Shown here in pieces: positions 23,034 to 36,100 of a stretch of 64,000 bases of DNA. The notes beneath the pieces are model-generated. The model did not search any database. It was not told the origin of the DNA and worked only from the letters and a program-made list of their open reading frames with translations. Origin of the DNA: Pezicula radicicola (Eukaryota; Ascomycota; Leotiomycetes; Helotiales; Dermateaceae); contig PDUO01000034.1 in NCBI GenBank assembly GCA_003008705.1, positions 372,001 through 436,000 on the forward strand. The letters run 5' to 3'. The position numbers were made by a program, and so were the translations under genes. Position 1 is the first letter of the stretch, and each line of letters begins with the position of its first letter.

Positions 23034-25012
23034 ATGGGGCACAGTAACCGTTACAACTATGCAGTGGTCTTTTTCGTGGCTTTGGGTTCCTTCACCTATG
23101 GATTCAACTCCTCAATCGTTGCCTCTTTTACAGGGTTGCCATCATTCAATGACTACTTCGGTTTCACCACTAAACCTGATCATGCTCAAAATATCATGGG
23201 AGGTAAGATGATTGCCGCGGTTACCAAATGAGCTCGGCTAATTTTGCTATATAGCTATGAACGCTCTCTATGCTGCAGGAGGACTGATTGGATGTGACAT
23301 TACGGGCTGGATGGCGGATAAAGTTGGGCGCAAAATGTCTATCCAGATTATTTGTGCTTGCTGTATCATTGCCACCATCATCACAACAGCTTCTGTGAGT
23401 GTTGGTATGCTTTTAGCTGGCAGGACTTTGCAGGGAGTAACGTAAGTCGCACAGATACGCGACATTTGCGGAAATGCAGACCTTACTAACTCTATTGACA
23501 GTTCAGGAATGGTCTACGTTGTTGTTCCTCTATACCAGTCAGAAATATCTCCAATGAAGATTAGAGGCCGCATGGTGGGTAGTCATGCTTGCCTGTTGGT
23601 CTGCGGTTATGTAAGTCCAACCCCACAAACTTTTCGCATCAGAATGCTTTCTCATAATAACCATCAGGCTGGAGCAAGCTGGGTCGGCCTTGGTTGTTAC
23701 TTTGAAACAGATCCACAGATCCAATGGCGGCTTTGTATAGCCTTGCAGATGGTCGCCCCCCTCTTACTGGCCATTGGATCTCCATGGATCCCTGAGTCAC
23801 CACGTTGGCTGATTTACAACGGGCGTGAACAAGAAAGCAAAAACATCCTACAAAAACTTCATGCCAGAACTGACGATTCTTCAATCATCGTTGCAGAGGA
23901 GGAATTCGCTCAAATTGTACAGCAAGTTGCCCTTGATAGGGCTAACGAGATGGGCTTCTTTGCTTTGTGGAAACAGCCGTCCACTCGCAAGCGCCTTGTG
24001 TTAGGGTTCTTCGTTATCTTTGCTGCTCAGAGCAGTGGTGTCTTGGTTAGTGGTCACGATCAAAATGGAAACGGGAGTGCGATTTCTCACACTCAACAGG
24101 TCATCAACAACTACCAGATTGTCCTATACAAGGGCCTTGGAATCGATGGATGGCGAGCACTTCTCCTCCTAGCAGTGTACACCTCTTGAGCTGCATTTAT
24201 GAATTTTGTCAATGCAGCTCTCTTGGATCGCTTTGGACGCATAAATCTCATGTGTATTGGCTTGGTACACATCCCTTCATTTGTTCAAAGAACGTTGCTG
24301 ACTCTGGTTTAATTTAGACTGGGGCAGCCTGCGCTGTCGCGGTTGAAGCAGCCCTTGTTGCTGAGTTCAGTGGGTCGGACAATACAATTGGAAACGCATT
24401 TGGTATCTTGTTCCTGTTCATATTCATCACTTTCTTCGCTGGAGGAATGGATGCTTGTAGGTTTTCCCCATGTCTCTTCGGTTACCAGAAACTAATATAT
24501 GTGTTTAGCATGCTAGTGGGTCCCCATCATCAGAACCATAGATTTTACAGATCACAAGAATGCTAAAAGCCGAGCAGCGTCTACCTCTCCGAACTTTACC
24601 CAACATGGATGCGGGCCCAAGGCGTAGCATTCTCCGTCATGGGCCTCTTTTCCGCAACTTTGATCTACACTGGCGCAGCATCTGATGCCTTTGCTCAGAT
24701 CGGCTGGAAATATTACCTTGGTTCGTGAAATACAAACTCTCTGCGAGCTCGTGGTACTAACTGTCGTCTGAAGTCTTTATCACTGTCCCACTTGCCTGTG
24801 TTGTGCTCATCTGGCTCTATCTCCCAGAGACCAATGGTTTGTCACTGGAAGAGATTGGAAAATTGTTTGGCGACGAGGTAGGATTGGATCTGGGCCAGAT
24901 GACCCCGGAGACGAGAGGAGAAATTGGCAAGTCGTTGATTGAAGGCGTAATCCCGTCCCACATTTATACACTCAGTGCAGACATTAGTATCGAAAACAAG
25001 GGTAAAGCTTGA
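23034..25012 (+). pseudogene. MFS sugar-type transporter with one in-frame TGA
   Basis: Nine exons (23034-23202, 23255-23441, 23502-23610, 23668-24045, 24100-24264, 24318-24456, 24509-24515, 24578-24720, 24774-25012) keep phase for 512 codons. Sugar-porter signatures are DKVGRKMS (motif A), GRTLQGV, PESPRWLIYNGRE, LDRFGRI, YLSELYPTWMRAQG and the C-terminal PETNGLSLEEIG; about twelve hydrophob­ic segments are expected. It would import a sugar or related small molecule by proton symport. One TGA at 24187-24189 replaces the Trp expected in YTSWAAFMNF, truncating the protein after about seven membrane segments. Everything after it remains intact, so the change is recent or an error. A 7-nt microexon (24509-24515) is needed to keep frame. 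It is divergent from the nitrilase. Confidence 0.85.
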
Positions 25013-25296
25013 GATATCCACCTCACACATACGCCTAGAGCTGTCGGAAGATGATTCAGCTTGGAGAGGAGTTGACGTCTGCAAGAGTTTTGGCCTTAGA
25101 ATAGCTCCTTATATTTTTGTGGGTTTGGCCTAACTCTTTACCTCCTCTAAGACAAATTCTTAAGATAAGACCTTAGTTACTAAAGCCCTTTGTAAGATTA
25201 TAATCATTTTACCAAGCCAGGGATTTTTGTCATGATCCACTGTTTTCTACGCAGATAAGAGGTTCGTCACTGGTTTGATCTCGAGGCAAGTTCTAG

Positions 25297-27416
25297 CTAG
25301 GGTCCATCATCCATATCGGCGCCCGCCAGTTCTGCTTGAAAACTCGTCAACACAACTCTTCCCCTCTCAAAATCTGGACTTTCCCTGGACCAATATTCCA
25401 TCGCACTTATCGCCTCCCTCACAATGTCACTCCAATCATTCAACGAGTCAAGTACCAACCCGGCTTTAACTGCTGCAATAATCGATAGCGCAGAGCTCAA
25501 CACCAGTCTTCCTACATACCAGCTACCATGATGGCGATGTCTTACAGGCCGTAGAAGTATCCAATGGATGCTGCTGTCTATTGCCTTTTGAACAAAGACG
25601 AGGACCTGGTTGGCAATTTCAGGTGGAGGTTGGTGGTGAATGGCATAGTAAAGAAATGGGCGGTAAAGCCAAGCTTTTATCTCGAGAGCGCGTGCTTGAA
25701 CAGTGAAACGAAGTTCGTGGTCGGGACGGATATCGAAGTCGTCGAATCGAATTGCCTCGGGAAGGCCTTCAAACCTGTTGAGCTGGTCAGGCTTGTTGAA
25801 GCAAGAAAGGAAGATTGAAAGATTGCAAGATTGCTCTGCATAAAAAGAAAATAACAAACCAATCTTTCAACTGACTCTCAAAATCATTTGCGGCCCTGAT
25901 AAGTCGGTAGATCTTGCTATCGTTCCACCCTGAATGTTCGGTGTCATACATAGTCAAAAGAACTCTTGTGCCGAGCCTGCTCAATATTATATCTGTCAAA
26001 TAAAAGAACCACGCTTGCTCCTGTAACTTGTCGGCAGCAACTTCGGAGTTGTGGAATTGTGAAAAACTTTCTGGAGTAGACTCGAAAAGCGGACTAGATT
26101 CACTATCGAAGCCCATTCTAGTCGCGAAGTTTGATGGCGGGGTAGGCAGGACGTGTGGGTACTCAACTTCAAAGAGTAAAGATGCTGGTAGAGGCAATTC
26201 TGTTCGAAGTTCACTACTATAAGTCAATAAAGATCAAATGACCTTCATGTGAACGAACATACCACATAGATTTATAAGCAGACCAGTATACACTTGCTTC
26301 TAAGCGTTCTGTGTCTGTTGACGTGGTTTCGTGGTGGTGGTTGTTGCGCTTGAATACATCTTGAAACTTCAGATACATGTACAGCGTCGACGATGCATGC
26401 GAGAACCACCGCCACGCATGCAAGGGTCTTATGATATACATCTCGTATACCCCGCAGAGAAAGATGCACTGAGTTGTAAGTATGCTTGGCTCGAGCATAC
26501 CGATGCGCTTGCAGGCTGCCTCATAGTACACGTTCCCAACAGCTAGAGACGATCCATGCAACGTCACAGAAGTCGAGTTATTGTCAGTTGGAGCTGTATG
26601 ATTGTACAGGTCACTGAATGGCGGTGCAATACAGCCAAGAGCACTCATTATGAGCACTAGACACGAAGGTCCAGTCCATCGAACTCCTTCTTGCGCGACT
26701 GTCCTCGCGTATTCTCTTGCAACCTTGATATCAAGCACTGGAGCTTTGATATGAACTCGTGCCAAAAAGGCTTCTACGAGCCTAGGCACCGACTCTTCAT
26801 TGATAGATGAATGCGATACAAAAGCAGAGCCAGGGGTCGACCGGGCAAGAGTGTCCAGTGGGTTTGCGTCCTGCAGTCCTTGACTGAAAAGACTATCGCT
26901 GAGGTAACCCCAATGATACTGACGCTGGAAAATTGGCCAATCGAGAACTGCATCAGGTGAAGTACGACATGGCGGAGTCATCATGTTCACATCTAGGTTC
27001 AGGTCATCATCAACTGGTACTGGTTCCGTAACTGGGGGCATGGGTTGATCAAGGGTTGTGACTGCTGGACCCTGTTGATCAAATTTAGATGAAGATGCGA
27101 GGGATTTTTCGAATGTCGAGCCAACGGATCCCAGGCCGTGGCGTTGAAGGATTTCTTCTAAATGTTCTGCGGGCCATGTTGTCTTCTCGTCGAGCTTCTG
27201 CAGAACTTGGTCCAGTCGATCCAAAATCAGTTGACTTGCAGGATCGAGTCTGAAATCATAGGTCATAGGTCAGCAAGGTTACCATGACATTATGTCGCAA
27301 AGGAGGATCTGAGCGTACGTAGAGATGTCCTTCGAGTCCTCGTAAACACAAGTCGCCCCCAGAGATTGACAGAATCCACAAACGGGCCGTTCATTGTTGC
27401 ATTTTGTCTTTCGCAT
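25297..27416 (-). CDS. Zn2Cys6-type regulator with truncated zinc cluster
   Basis: Four exons (27416-27319, 27249-26263, 26216-25860, 25774-25297) join in phase to 639 aa if the ATG at 27416 is used. The first exon reads KTKCNNERPVCGFCQSLGATCVYED: Cys 3 to 6 of a fungal binuclear zinc cluster with normal spacing. Cys 1 and 2 are absent: the codon where Cys 2 should be is ACC, and upstream is the NACHT coding frame. A fungal-specific transcription-factor middle domain follows (CLVLIMSALGCIAPPF, AWRWFSHAS, ELPLPASLLFEVEYPHVLPTPP). It is probably the pathway regulator of the neighbouring cluster, but as it stands DNA binding is doubtful. A hidden upstream exon is possible. Confidence 0.78.
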
Positions 27417-29900
27417 CCGGGTCCTCTCGTTTTGGCCCAGTTTCCCGGAATTGGATCCACGATTCGCTAGCTGTGGAGTCGAGTTCGTCTAGTAATTTGC
27501 CAATTTCTCTCTGTGATGTGAGCATATGTGCTTTAGCATCTTGAGCAAAGGCCATTGCATTTGCAATAGATGACCACATAATAGCTGAGCCTAGCGTGAC
27601 GCATTTAAGTTCAAGAATGCATGCAGCTAGAAATTCGATACTGTAGTTCAATTCTGCGTATTTGCTCCAGGATGACAGAAGAGATTGAGTATCTGGAGAT
27701 TCGAGAAAATCTCTTGCTGTACGATGCAAATAATCCACTCTTGAATTCGAATCATAGTCAGTGGCATATGTCCAAAGACGTGTGATATTTTTCGACGAGC
27801 TCGTTTCGAGGAGGCCAGCGCAGCGGCTCCTGAGGCGAGCGTCTGTATACTCACAGATAGAATTTATTTCATTTTCTGTGAGAAGTCCTGAAGGACTTTC
27901 GATCGCCATTGAAAGTGCGTCTTCGCTGTCTGCAAAAGCTAGTTGGAGGACCGTGAGTGGCAATCGTTCTCCTGAAAGGTTATGCTTCGCGCTGCTCACT
28001 CGCATTTGGTAAGTTTGGACCAGTTGGAAGAGCTGAGAGGCCTGGTGCCGGTAGTAGGGGTCAATTCGTAGCAGCATGACTTTGTAAAGATCTTCTAACC
28101 TCTCGGGAAGAAGCCGCAGTCTGACTTGAAGGTCCCTTATACGATCTCGATTCGCAAGGCCACTTAATAGGGACCGGACGACTAACTCAACCCATAGGAA
28201 AACTCCTTGAGCTTTGGCGACGATCTCTTCCATAAGTTTCGGTGCCTCTTCCGGTTCGGCTTTACATAACTTTACCATTCTTGGGTTCGCGCCAAGGGTA
28301 TCAGCAACATATTTCTTGATATCGCCATATGTCAATAATTCAAGCTTGACGCCCGGCACACCCTGGAATGCATCTTCAAAAACTATCCATGGACGACTAG
28401 ACACACAAATCTTGACTTGTTTGGAGGTTGTTAGTTCTGTTAGGATATCGGCTAGCTCGGCGTGGCCACATTCTCCGTCGTACTCATCTAGGCCATCGAT
28501 AAATAGACAGAATCTGGCTGAAGCCTCCGGCCTCTTAACCAAAGCATTGAAAACACGACGGAGCCGAGATAAAGACCACTTGTACCTCGGGGCGAGGGAG
28601 GCTCTCTGACCTTTGTCCAAGAAATTAGATGCGCTTTCGGCCCATTCTGAAAGCTGTAGCCATCTGTCAGGTAGTAAATCACGTATCCAGTCTCGCTGCT
28701 GACTAAGGATCTCATGTAGCAAGGACCGAAAGAGCCCACTTTGAGTTCTCTGGTCAGAAGTCCCGCTGTTCCAGAAGAAGAAGCCTCCTATGTGTAGTTC
28801 ATGAGCGCCGGACCATACGCCCAAATAACGTTTAGTGTCAACGTGATTATAAAGATATCTCATCAGCGTTGATTTCCCAGAGCCGGCCTTTCCATTAACC
28901 CAATAAAGGCCATCTCCATCTTTGAGCCATTCCACGAAACTGCTCGACTTGGCTTCCGGGTTCTCTTCTTCAGCATCAATGCCATCAAACATCCACTGGA
29001 AAGTGTTCTTATGCTCCTCGATAATATCTGCGTGGCGATTTCCCATAGAGGAAAATCTTAGGCTTTCAAGGATAGCATCCTCACGGAGACGTATTTCTTG
29101 CTTTAACTGCTTCGATGTTCTTGTGCCAGATGAACGTTCGAATAATCCATTGCCTCGGCTACCTTGAAGCTCTTGAATGATATCCCTGCTGAGCTTGTCG
29201 AGTCCAGAATTGACAGATGTCTCTGTTTGTTTATGCAGTCGTTCCAGTGCCATCGTCTGGACTGAGAGCTTGTCGGTGAAAACTCGATCGCTGTTAATGA
29301 TTTTTTGCATCATTTCTTGCGAAACTCGATCGAGGGTCTTGAATTGGGAAGATTGTTGGACCGATAATAGGTTAACATTTTTGCTGAATTGGAAAGTGTT
29401 AATATTTTTCTCAAAATCAACAGCACAATTATCGTCATCAAACGAAACATTCCATACCGCAAGTCAACTAAGATGTGGAACTCTAGCTCCTCTTTCAGTG
29501 CTGCCAGCCTTGTCTCCATTGTAGTGATGGTCTCCTCCGTCGATATGCTCCTCAATGCTTGTCTAAAACTCTTCCATTTCCGATTCTTGCCTTCGACTCT
29601 TACAGCTTGCAAACAAGCCAGTAGCTCCTCTCCTACAAGTTGACACTTGATGCAGAGAGCATGAAGTGCGTGGTTCTCAGTGTCATTGATAACGCTGTTA
29701 GGAAGTTTAGTTGCGGCTGGATTTTGCAATTTGGTGGTAAGATACACCAAGTGCTGTACAACAACTTCCTTATTGACATGCTCTACGAGCGAGCCATCGG
29801 CTGACTTGTATATGCGTAATACCTTGGCCACAAGTTCACTTCCGAAGTCGATCAACTGGACAATCGAAGACACCAGGGAGAGCGCCGATAATGGGTCCAT
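27391..29900 (-). CDS. HeLo-like/NACHT STAND (NLR-type) protein
   Basis: Two exons (29900-29458 and 29383-27391) around a 74-nt intron give 811 aa. The N-terminus MDPLSALSLVSSIVQLIDFG begins the fungal STAND N-terminal, HeLo-like helical domain. The NACHT NTPase follows: WVNGKAGSGKSTLMRYL (Walker A, about 312-319), CLFIDGLDEYDGE (Walker B, about 440-450), ICVSSRPW, and the winged-helix region with GVFLWVELVVRSLLSGL and LPERLEDLYKVML. The C-terminus is helical with no ankyrin, WD or TPR repeats. Such proteins act in allorecognition (heterokaryon incompatibility) and probably in innate immunity, with HeLo-type domains as membrane-acting cell-death effectors. The last 26 nt overlap the zinc-cluster exon of the regulator downstream in another frame on the same strand. 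Confidence 0.92.
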
Positions 29901-30612
29901 TGAAGTACTGGTCCTCGTATCGAGTGGTTTATTGGCGACGGAATAATTGATTGCCTATTTGAATCTTCTTTTTCAAGCTGCTTCGAAACGAATCTTATTG
30001 TTACCAGCCTTTTAGGCAGCGCTAAAGAGGGCAGAATAGTCTCATTTTGCCAAGCCACTAATAGCCCCGCTGCTGAGCTGGCCGAATGCTGCACTACATG
30101 CTATATTATCTTTCTTAATCTTCTTTGGATATCTATCAACCTGACGGCTCAGAAATATAATTTTAACTAAATATTAAGAATAATTTACAAGTTGTATATA
30201 CTTCAACGAAAGTAAGCGAACATTAACTCAAACCTTACAAGGGAGTAGAACGGATTCTTGCAAGGAAACTATAGTCGGATTATGTAAGAATAATTATAGT
30301 ATAACTTTTCAATATATAGAAAAAGTATTTATAGAAAGATAGTTTATTCCTATCGCTTCTATAAAAATATAGAGAGTTGAAAAGATGCGTTGTAAAAAGA
30401 GTAATTCTATCTCTCTAACTGGCTCGCTTACCCCTGCCACACTAAAAAACGCTCCCGCTGGCGACCAAAGGGATAAATCTACCAGGTGCGCTAAACTTGA
30501 AGAGGCAACGCACCTAAATGCTTATTACGACTCCAAATTTAGCTAAGAGATTCAAACTGCCTCAGCAGAACAACAACAACCAAGAGCCACCAAATGAAGA
30601 AAATACAAAAAA
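29901..30612. other. Intergenic, divergent promoters
   Basis: Shared upstream region of the STAND and JmjC genes, AT-rich from about 30120 to 30420. No gene seen. Confidence 0.5.
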
Positions 30613-32409
30613 ATGAACCAATGGTCTTCCTCCCCCACATCTTCAACTCTAAAAGAAATTCATACCCTCTGTACAACCCAAGCTGTCAACACACATCAAA
30701 AAATCTCATCAGTCCTCACTCACCTCAACACCATCAACAGCAATGCTACATCTTCAGCACCAAACCACAACTCTAAATATCAAATTCAACAATCGCCACT
30801 CACCCACCTCGGAACCCCAATTCTCACCCTCCTCCAACGCTACAGCAATTCCATTATCAACAGGACAGGAAATTACAAGTTACTTTTACAGAGACTCGAT
30901 GACTTGAAGGGTATTGCAAAAGAGAAGCTTTATGCGTTTCCGTTTCGAGATGTTCCTGTTGAGTGGAGGTGGTTGTTTATGGAGGTTAGTTGTTTGAGGG
31001 GATGTTGTTTGGGGTTGAGGGACGTTTGGGAGGGGATGGTCAGGGACTCTTCTGGGAGAATGGGAGAGAGTGAGCGTGAGGATGAGGATAGGGAGGGAGA
31101 CGGGGATTGGGTAGATGATGTGGTTAGAGTGCTTGATATGGCCGTTATTATGGTTGGATATCCTTCCATCAACACCACTTCCAACCCTGGTTTAGAAAAT
31201 GAAGATGAAGACGACGAAGAAGATGAAAACACAACAAAACAATTCATCGAGAAAACCATGGAGCTATTAGGCCGCCTTATCGAAGAAGAAGAAGAAGAGA
31301 AAGAAAAGACCCAGCAAACCAATTTAAACCCTCAACCACCACAAAAACGCCAGAAGCTCACCACTGCCCCTTTATGGATCCAAAACGACACCTTACCCCC
31401 GCCAGCAACCCATCACACCACACCACCCATCAAACACCCCCTCGCCAAAATCACCTCCCCAACCCTCCACCAATTCCAGCACTACATCGACAACCCCACC
31501 TCCCCGGAAACCCTCGGTCCAGAACCCGTAATAATAATCCACTCCCTCCAAGACTGGCCAGCCCTAACAACACGACCCTGGAACTCACCATCCTATCTAC
31601 TAAATAAAACAATAGGAGGAAGAAGATTAGTTCCTATAGAGATAGGAAGGAGTTATGTAGACGAAGGATGGGGCCAATCAATAATCCCCTTCAAATCCTT
31701 TCTCGAAAACTACATCCTCTCTTCTCCATCTCCACCTCCATCACCGACGACGATTTCCCCATCAAATCTTTCAAACCCAAACCTAAAACCAGAACCAGAA
31801 ACAGAAACAAAAGAAATACGATCTTCAGAAAATAGAGAAAAAGAAAGTGAGGAAAAAGAAGAAAGAAAAGACAAAAAAATAGCATACCTAGCCCAACACA
31901 ACCTCTTCACACAAATCCCCTCCCTAAGAAACGACATCCTAATCCCAGATTACTGCTACAGCACACCACCACCACCACACCCAACATCACCCCAAGCAAC
32001 CATCCACGCCAAAATACCCACGTTAGAAAGCCCCCTCCTAAACGCATGGTTCGGCCCAGCTGGAACAATATCTCCTTTACATACAGATCCCTATCATAAT
32101 ATCCTATGTCAAATCGTTGGTCGAAAATATGTAAGGCTTTATGCTCCGAGGGAGAGTGAGAGGTTGTATCCGAGGGGTGTGGAGGAGGGAGGGGTAGATA
32201 TGGGGAATACTTCGAGTATTGATCTGGATTTGTTTTTTGGAGAAGGAGAAGAAGGAAGATTAATGAGGGAACGATTTTCACTATTCAAAGATGCGGAGTA
32301 TGTAGAAGGAATAATTGAACCAGGAGATTGTTTATATATTCCTGTAGGTTGGTGGCATTATATCCGGAGTTTAGAGGTTAGTTTTAGTGTTAGTTTTTGG
32401 TTTAATTAG
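30613..32409 (+). CDS. JmjC-domain protein, KDM8/JMJD5-like
   Basis: Single 598-aa frame from ATG 30613. The C-terminal JmjC/cupin fold holds [24 protein letters not shown], with the Fe(II)-binding His and Asp of H-x-D, and [18 protein letters not shown], with the second His. LQDWPAL and [13 protein letters not shown] are typical of the JMJD5/KDM8 group of 2-oxoglutarate oxygenases, which hydroxylate protein arginines or affect histones. The N-terminal 200 residues carry the helical region found in fungal homologues ([16 protein letters not shown]), followed by long low-complexity acidic and Pro/Ser/Lys-rich inserts, including one between the first sheet elements (about residues 370-425). No introns. 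It probably acts in the nucleus or cytosol; the substrate is unknown. Confidence 0.9.
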   Translation: MNQWSSSPTSSTLKEIHTLCTTQAVNTHQKISSVLTHLNTINSNATSSAPNHNSKYQIQQSPLTHLGTPILTLLQRYSNSIINRTGNYKLLLQRLDDLKGIAKEKLYAFPFRDVPVEWRWLFMEVSCLRGCCLGLRDVWEGMVRDSSGRMGESEREDEDREGDGDWVDDVVRVLDMAVIMVGYPSINTTSNPGLENEDEDDEEDENTTKQFIEKTMELLGRLIEEEEEEKEKTQQTNLNPQPPQKRQKLTTAPLWIQNDTLPPPATHHTTPPIKHPLAKITSPTLHQFQHYIDNPTSPETLGPEPVIIIHSLQDWPALTTRPWNSPSYLLNKTIGGRRLVPIEIGRSYVDEGWGQSIIPFKSFLENYILSSPSPPPSPTTISPSNLSNPNLKPEPETETKEIRSSENREKESEEKEERKDKKIAYLAQHNLFTQIPSLRNDILIPDYCYSTPPPPHPTSPQATIHAKIPTLESPLLNAWFGPAGTISPLHTDPYHNILCQIVGRKYVRLYAPRESERLYPRGVEEGGVDMGNTSSIDLDLFFGEGEEGRLMRERFSLFKDAEYVEGIIEPGDCLYIPVGWWHYIRSLEVSFSVSFWFN

Positions 32410-33101
32410 GTAACCTAAGTAGAGAGAAAATCTTGAGGTGTATTATTGTATGAGTAAATAAAAGGTAGTGATTTAATAAGTGCTAAATGTGAGGATTTTT
32501 GAAACTATCCAGATTAAGTTTTATATTGATCTTAGATATTCTCTCTAGTACTAATAATACCTCGCTTTTCTTCTATGCAAGGTAATACGTTCTTTATTAT
32601 TACTTGCTACTACTATGTATAAAAGCCTATAACAAAATTCTAATGTCTACATGCAAAGATATCTAAAAGTCTAAAATTATATTACTTAGAGAGAGCACAA
32701 ATCAATGTATAACAACTAGCATAGTTTTCATTCAAGGAAAACATTTTATATACCTCTTTTTCTTCCTTTTATTTAAATTCATATATACATACAGTATCTG
32801 CTACCTAGTAACCTAGGTAAAGTAAAGTAAAGCAATAAAGTAGAGAGTTAGATGCATCATTAGATCATCATCAATCCCAGCACAAGAATTCCACAGAGGT
32901 TTCTACATCCACCTCAACGCAACCAAACTCTTAACGCCAACGCTTAACTGCTTGCTCTCTTCTTTTCATCATTCAATTAAGCTAGAGCCAAAGCAAAACA
33001 GAAACAAAGAGTCCGACACCCCGGTCATTTCATCCATGAAACCTACAAGACCACCTCATAACTTTTGATTCATAAAACACACCACTTCCCCTCCCTCGTC
33101 C
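32410..33101. other. AT-rich intergenic, convergent 3' ends
   Basis: 3' flanks of the JmjC and zinc-cluster genes; AT-rich, no gene seen. Confidence 0.55.
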
Positions 33102-36100
33102 TCAATAATTCCCAGCCCCTCCGAAAAAGAATCCATCAAAAAGATCCACACCAGGCTGCCCCTCATTGAAATCATGTTGAGTACCTAACTCATCAAGAGC
33201 ACCATCCCAACCCATACCAGCAAAGGCACCCAGGTCATTAACACCAATACCGAGATCAAAGGCATTGTTACCTACAAGACCTCCGTTGTTTATGGCGCCG
33301 TTGTCAAGATTTGAATAGCTGTTTCCTTGGAGGAAGTCCATGCCTGAGAATGGGAAGTCATCGAGAGTCTGGGGTTGCGTTTGGTAGGCATTTTGTGGGT
33401 TTGTGGATGCGACTTGGGTTGAAGTTTGGCCTGTGTAGGATTGGGAGGGGGAGGTTTGTTGGGTTTGTGTTTGATGCGGGAGGAGGGTTGGGTCAATGGC
33501 TGAGGTGTCAACTGGAGAGATGGGATTGTAATTTGAGGGTGTGGGTGAGGAGAGATTTTTTGGTTGACTTTGTTGTGTTCCTGGCTGTTGACGCATGTTA
33601 CTGTACTGGTCGTATTCAACCTTGATGTTACTATTCTGACTATTAGGTCTATAGGTGGGTGGCTGTGGTGTCTGAAGAGCTAAATTTTGTTGTTTATTTG
33701 GCGAACGAAGAAGGTCATTGAGAGCCATGTCAAATTGAGGTTTCGGTCTGTTCGAACTTTGACTGGTCTTGTGTCGTCGCGTTGGAGCGAATTGAGAGCT
33801 GTTATTTTGGGTGAAATAGTCGTTGTCTTGGTGGTGCTCAGAAGTGCTATGTGAGCGCCGGGAATGTGAATTAAGTCCTTGTGCCGAGGAACCAAAACCT
33901 GTGTTCGACATACACATCTGGACGGTTGCTTTAGACATTCGATCGAAAGCGTCACGACAAGCTTCTGCTGGAGGGCATTTCTCGATTAGATCACCAAGGA
34001 CCGAGGTTGCAGCTAGAATTGTGAAGTCCACTTCGTCCATTGTCTGTATTCATTAGCTTAAGGTTAAAGTTCATAAGTGGAACTTAACCTACCAGGCGAC
34101 TCCTCACGATCGAAGAATGCCAGATCGCATAAAGGAACGAGATGCCTGCCATGAACAGGTGATGAGTAGCTAAGAAGGTATAGTTGACAAGGTGCACTCG
34201 ATGCAATTGCCTATATAACCTCAGCACCTTCTGGCCAGCTTCAGCAACCTTTAAAAACACGCGCTCTTCGTCCTCTCTCAGTTCTATCGTATGCGTATTT
34301 GGACTGTTAACTTCGTTGCTAGTATTGAACTCCTTCTCAAACTCAGGCGGAACACTCAGACTTTGCCGGTAGAGCATTATAACACATTGCCAATAGTTGA
34401 GTTCTAGAAACTCAATCGAGAAGCCAACACCGGTTTCAGCTTTTGTTGGTGCCGAGGTTTTCCAGTGATAAAGTCGCCTATCGATATCAATACGCCAAGA
34501 GCGGAAGGAGTCGAATTTAGAAAGGAATGGCGATGGCAGATGAGTGTGCATATAAGGGTTCTGCTGATTCGCTCCTGTAGCTCTGGCTTGTTGTGCTTGT
34601 TGATGCTGCAGTACTTGAAGAATCTCAGACTGGAGTAGTCGCAGACGGAAATAATGGTATGCAGCGTACTTGTAACTAGGTTCTGCATCCCCTCCCGGTG
34701 GTCTTAAGAATCCTTCTGGTGTGATATATTTGTCGTCTAGTAGCGATGGGAACTCGGTCGTGACAACTTGATCAGTTATACCAAAAGGACGACCAACGCA
34801 AGTCGAAACGAGCCGATCTAAAGAGTACGTGCACCACCAGAGTCGACGTCTAAAGTCCCTGACCCATTCTCTGCGGCCTCTTGCTTGAGCATTCTGTTCT
34901 CGTTTTAGTCGTGCATTGTCGCTGTCGTCGCCTTTGAGGTCATCAGTCAGATCTTGAAGTCCAAAGTCGATATCCTTTCCATCTTCATAATGCAAACCCA
35001 GATCAACAGCTAACCGCACGGCAACTCCAATGATGTACCAGAGTCCAGGGGCAACAGGCCTCAACAGTGCAAATCCAGCCAATAACAACACGGCTTGCAA
35101 TTCCTCCAGACCTCCACCAAATCCATCTTTCTCTAATCCCATTGATGATGAGCTGAGACAAGACTCGAGATGAACAATGGCGCTTGCATGATACTCTTCA
35201 GGTTGGCATTGCCTTCCAGCAGCAGTCCTCTTGCTCCTCTCCGATTCATCTTTCTTGCTGTCGTCCTTATCACCAGAATCACCCAAGAATATGCCACTGC
35301 CAATAGCAAATACTATGTTCAACATATAGAGCTCCCTCGGCGTCCGAACTCGATCTTCACCCTCGGCATAAGCGGCTTCAAACATCTTCATAAATTCAAT
35401 TCTATGAAGGATGGGTATCTGAGGATTCGCATGCTCGAAGTAGAAATTTGCAAGTCTCTTTCCCACGTCCTTATCGGGGAAGGGAGCTTGCTTGATAGTT
35501 GGTTTGGTTTGCAATCCGAAGAAAGAATCTCGCATCGACGTCCCACCAGGTGCTCCTCCGGCTTTAGCAAGAGCGGGATGCTTGGAAGGTCTGATACCGC
35601 TCTTGTCACTATGGCTATTCGCCGAAGAGACTGATGATTTAACTGCTGCAAAGACAACTCTTGCAAAGGATATGCCGGAAGTGGAACCAAGGTATCCCCG
35701 GTCGGAGGCGCCTTGGACAGGAATTGTAGCTAAATTGGACACTAGCTTGTTCACTCGGTCGGACTCATCCTGCTTTTTATTTCGAGTAGATACTTCTTGG
35801 TTTGGTGGTCTTTGAGAAGTAATAGAAGTGTCATTTCCGTTGTAAGGAGGCCGTCCATCATCGCTAGGTGTCTGTACAATATTAGGATCTCCACCCGGAC
35901 GGGATACCTGGTCGAGGACATCGGCTGCTGCAAACGGGATGGAGAGTGATTGAAGAATACCCTCAAGGTACCCAACCCGTTGCTCAAGGTAAAAGACATA
36001 ACTGTTGGCTTCAACGTTAACCATGCACCAACATACCAATCCCCAACGCTCACCCCAGCCAAGCAATAGAACTTACCTCCTAGGAATCTCTCTCTTCGTA

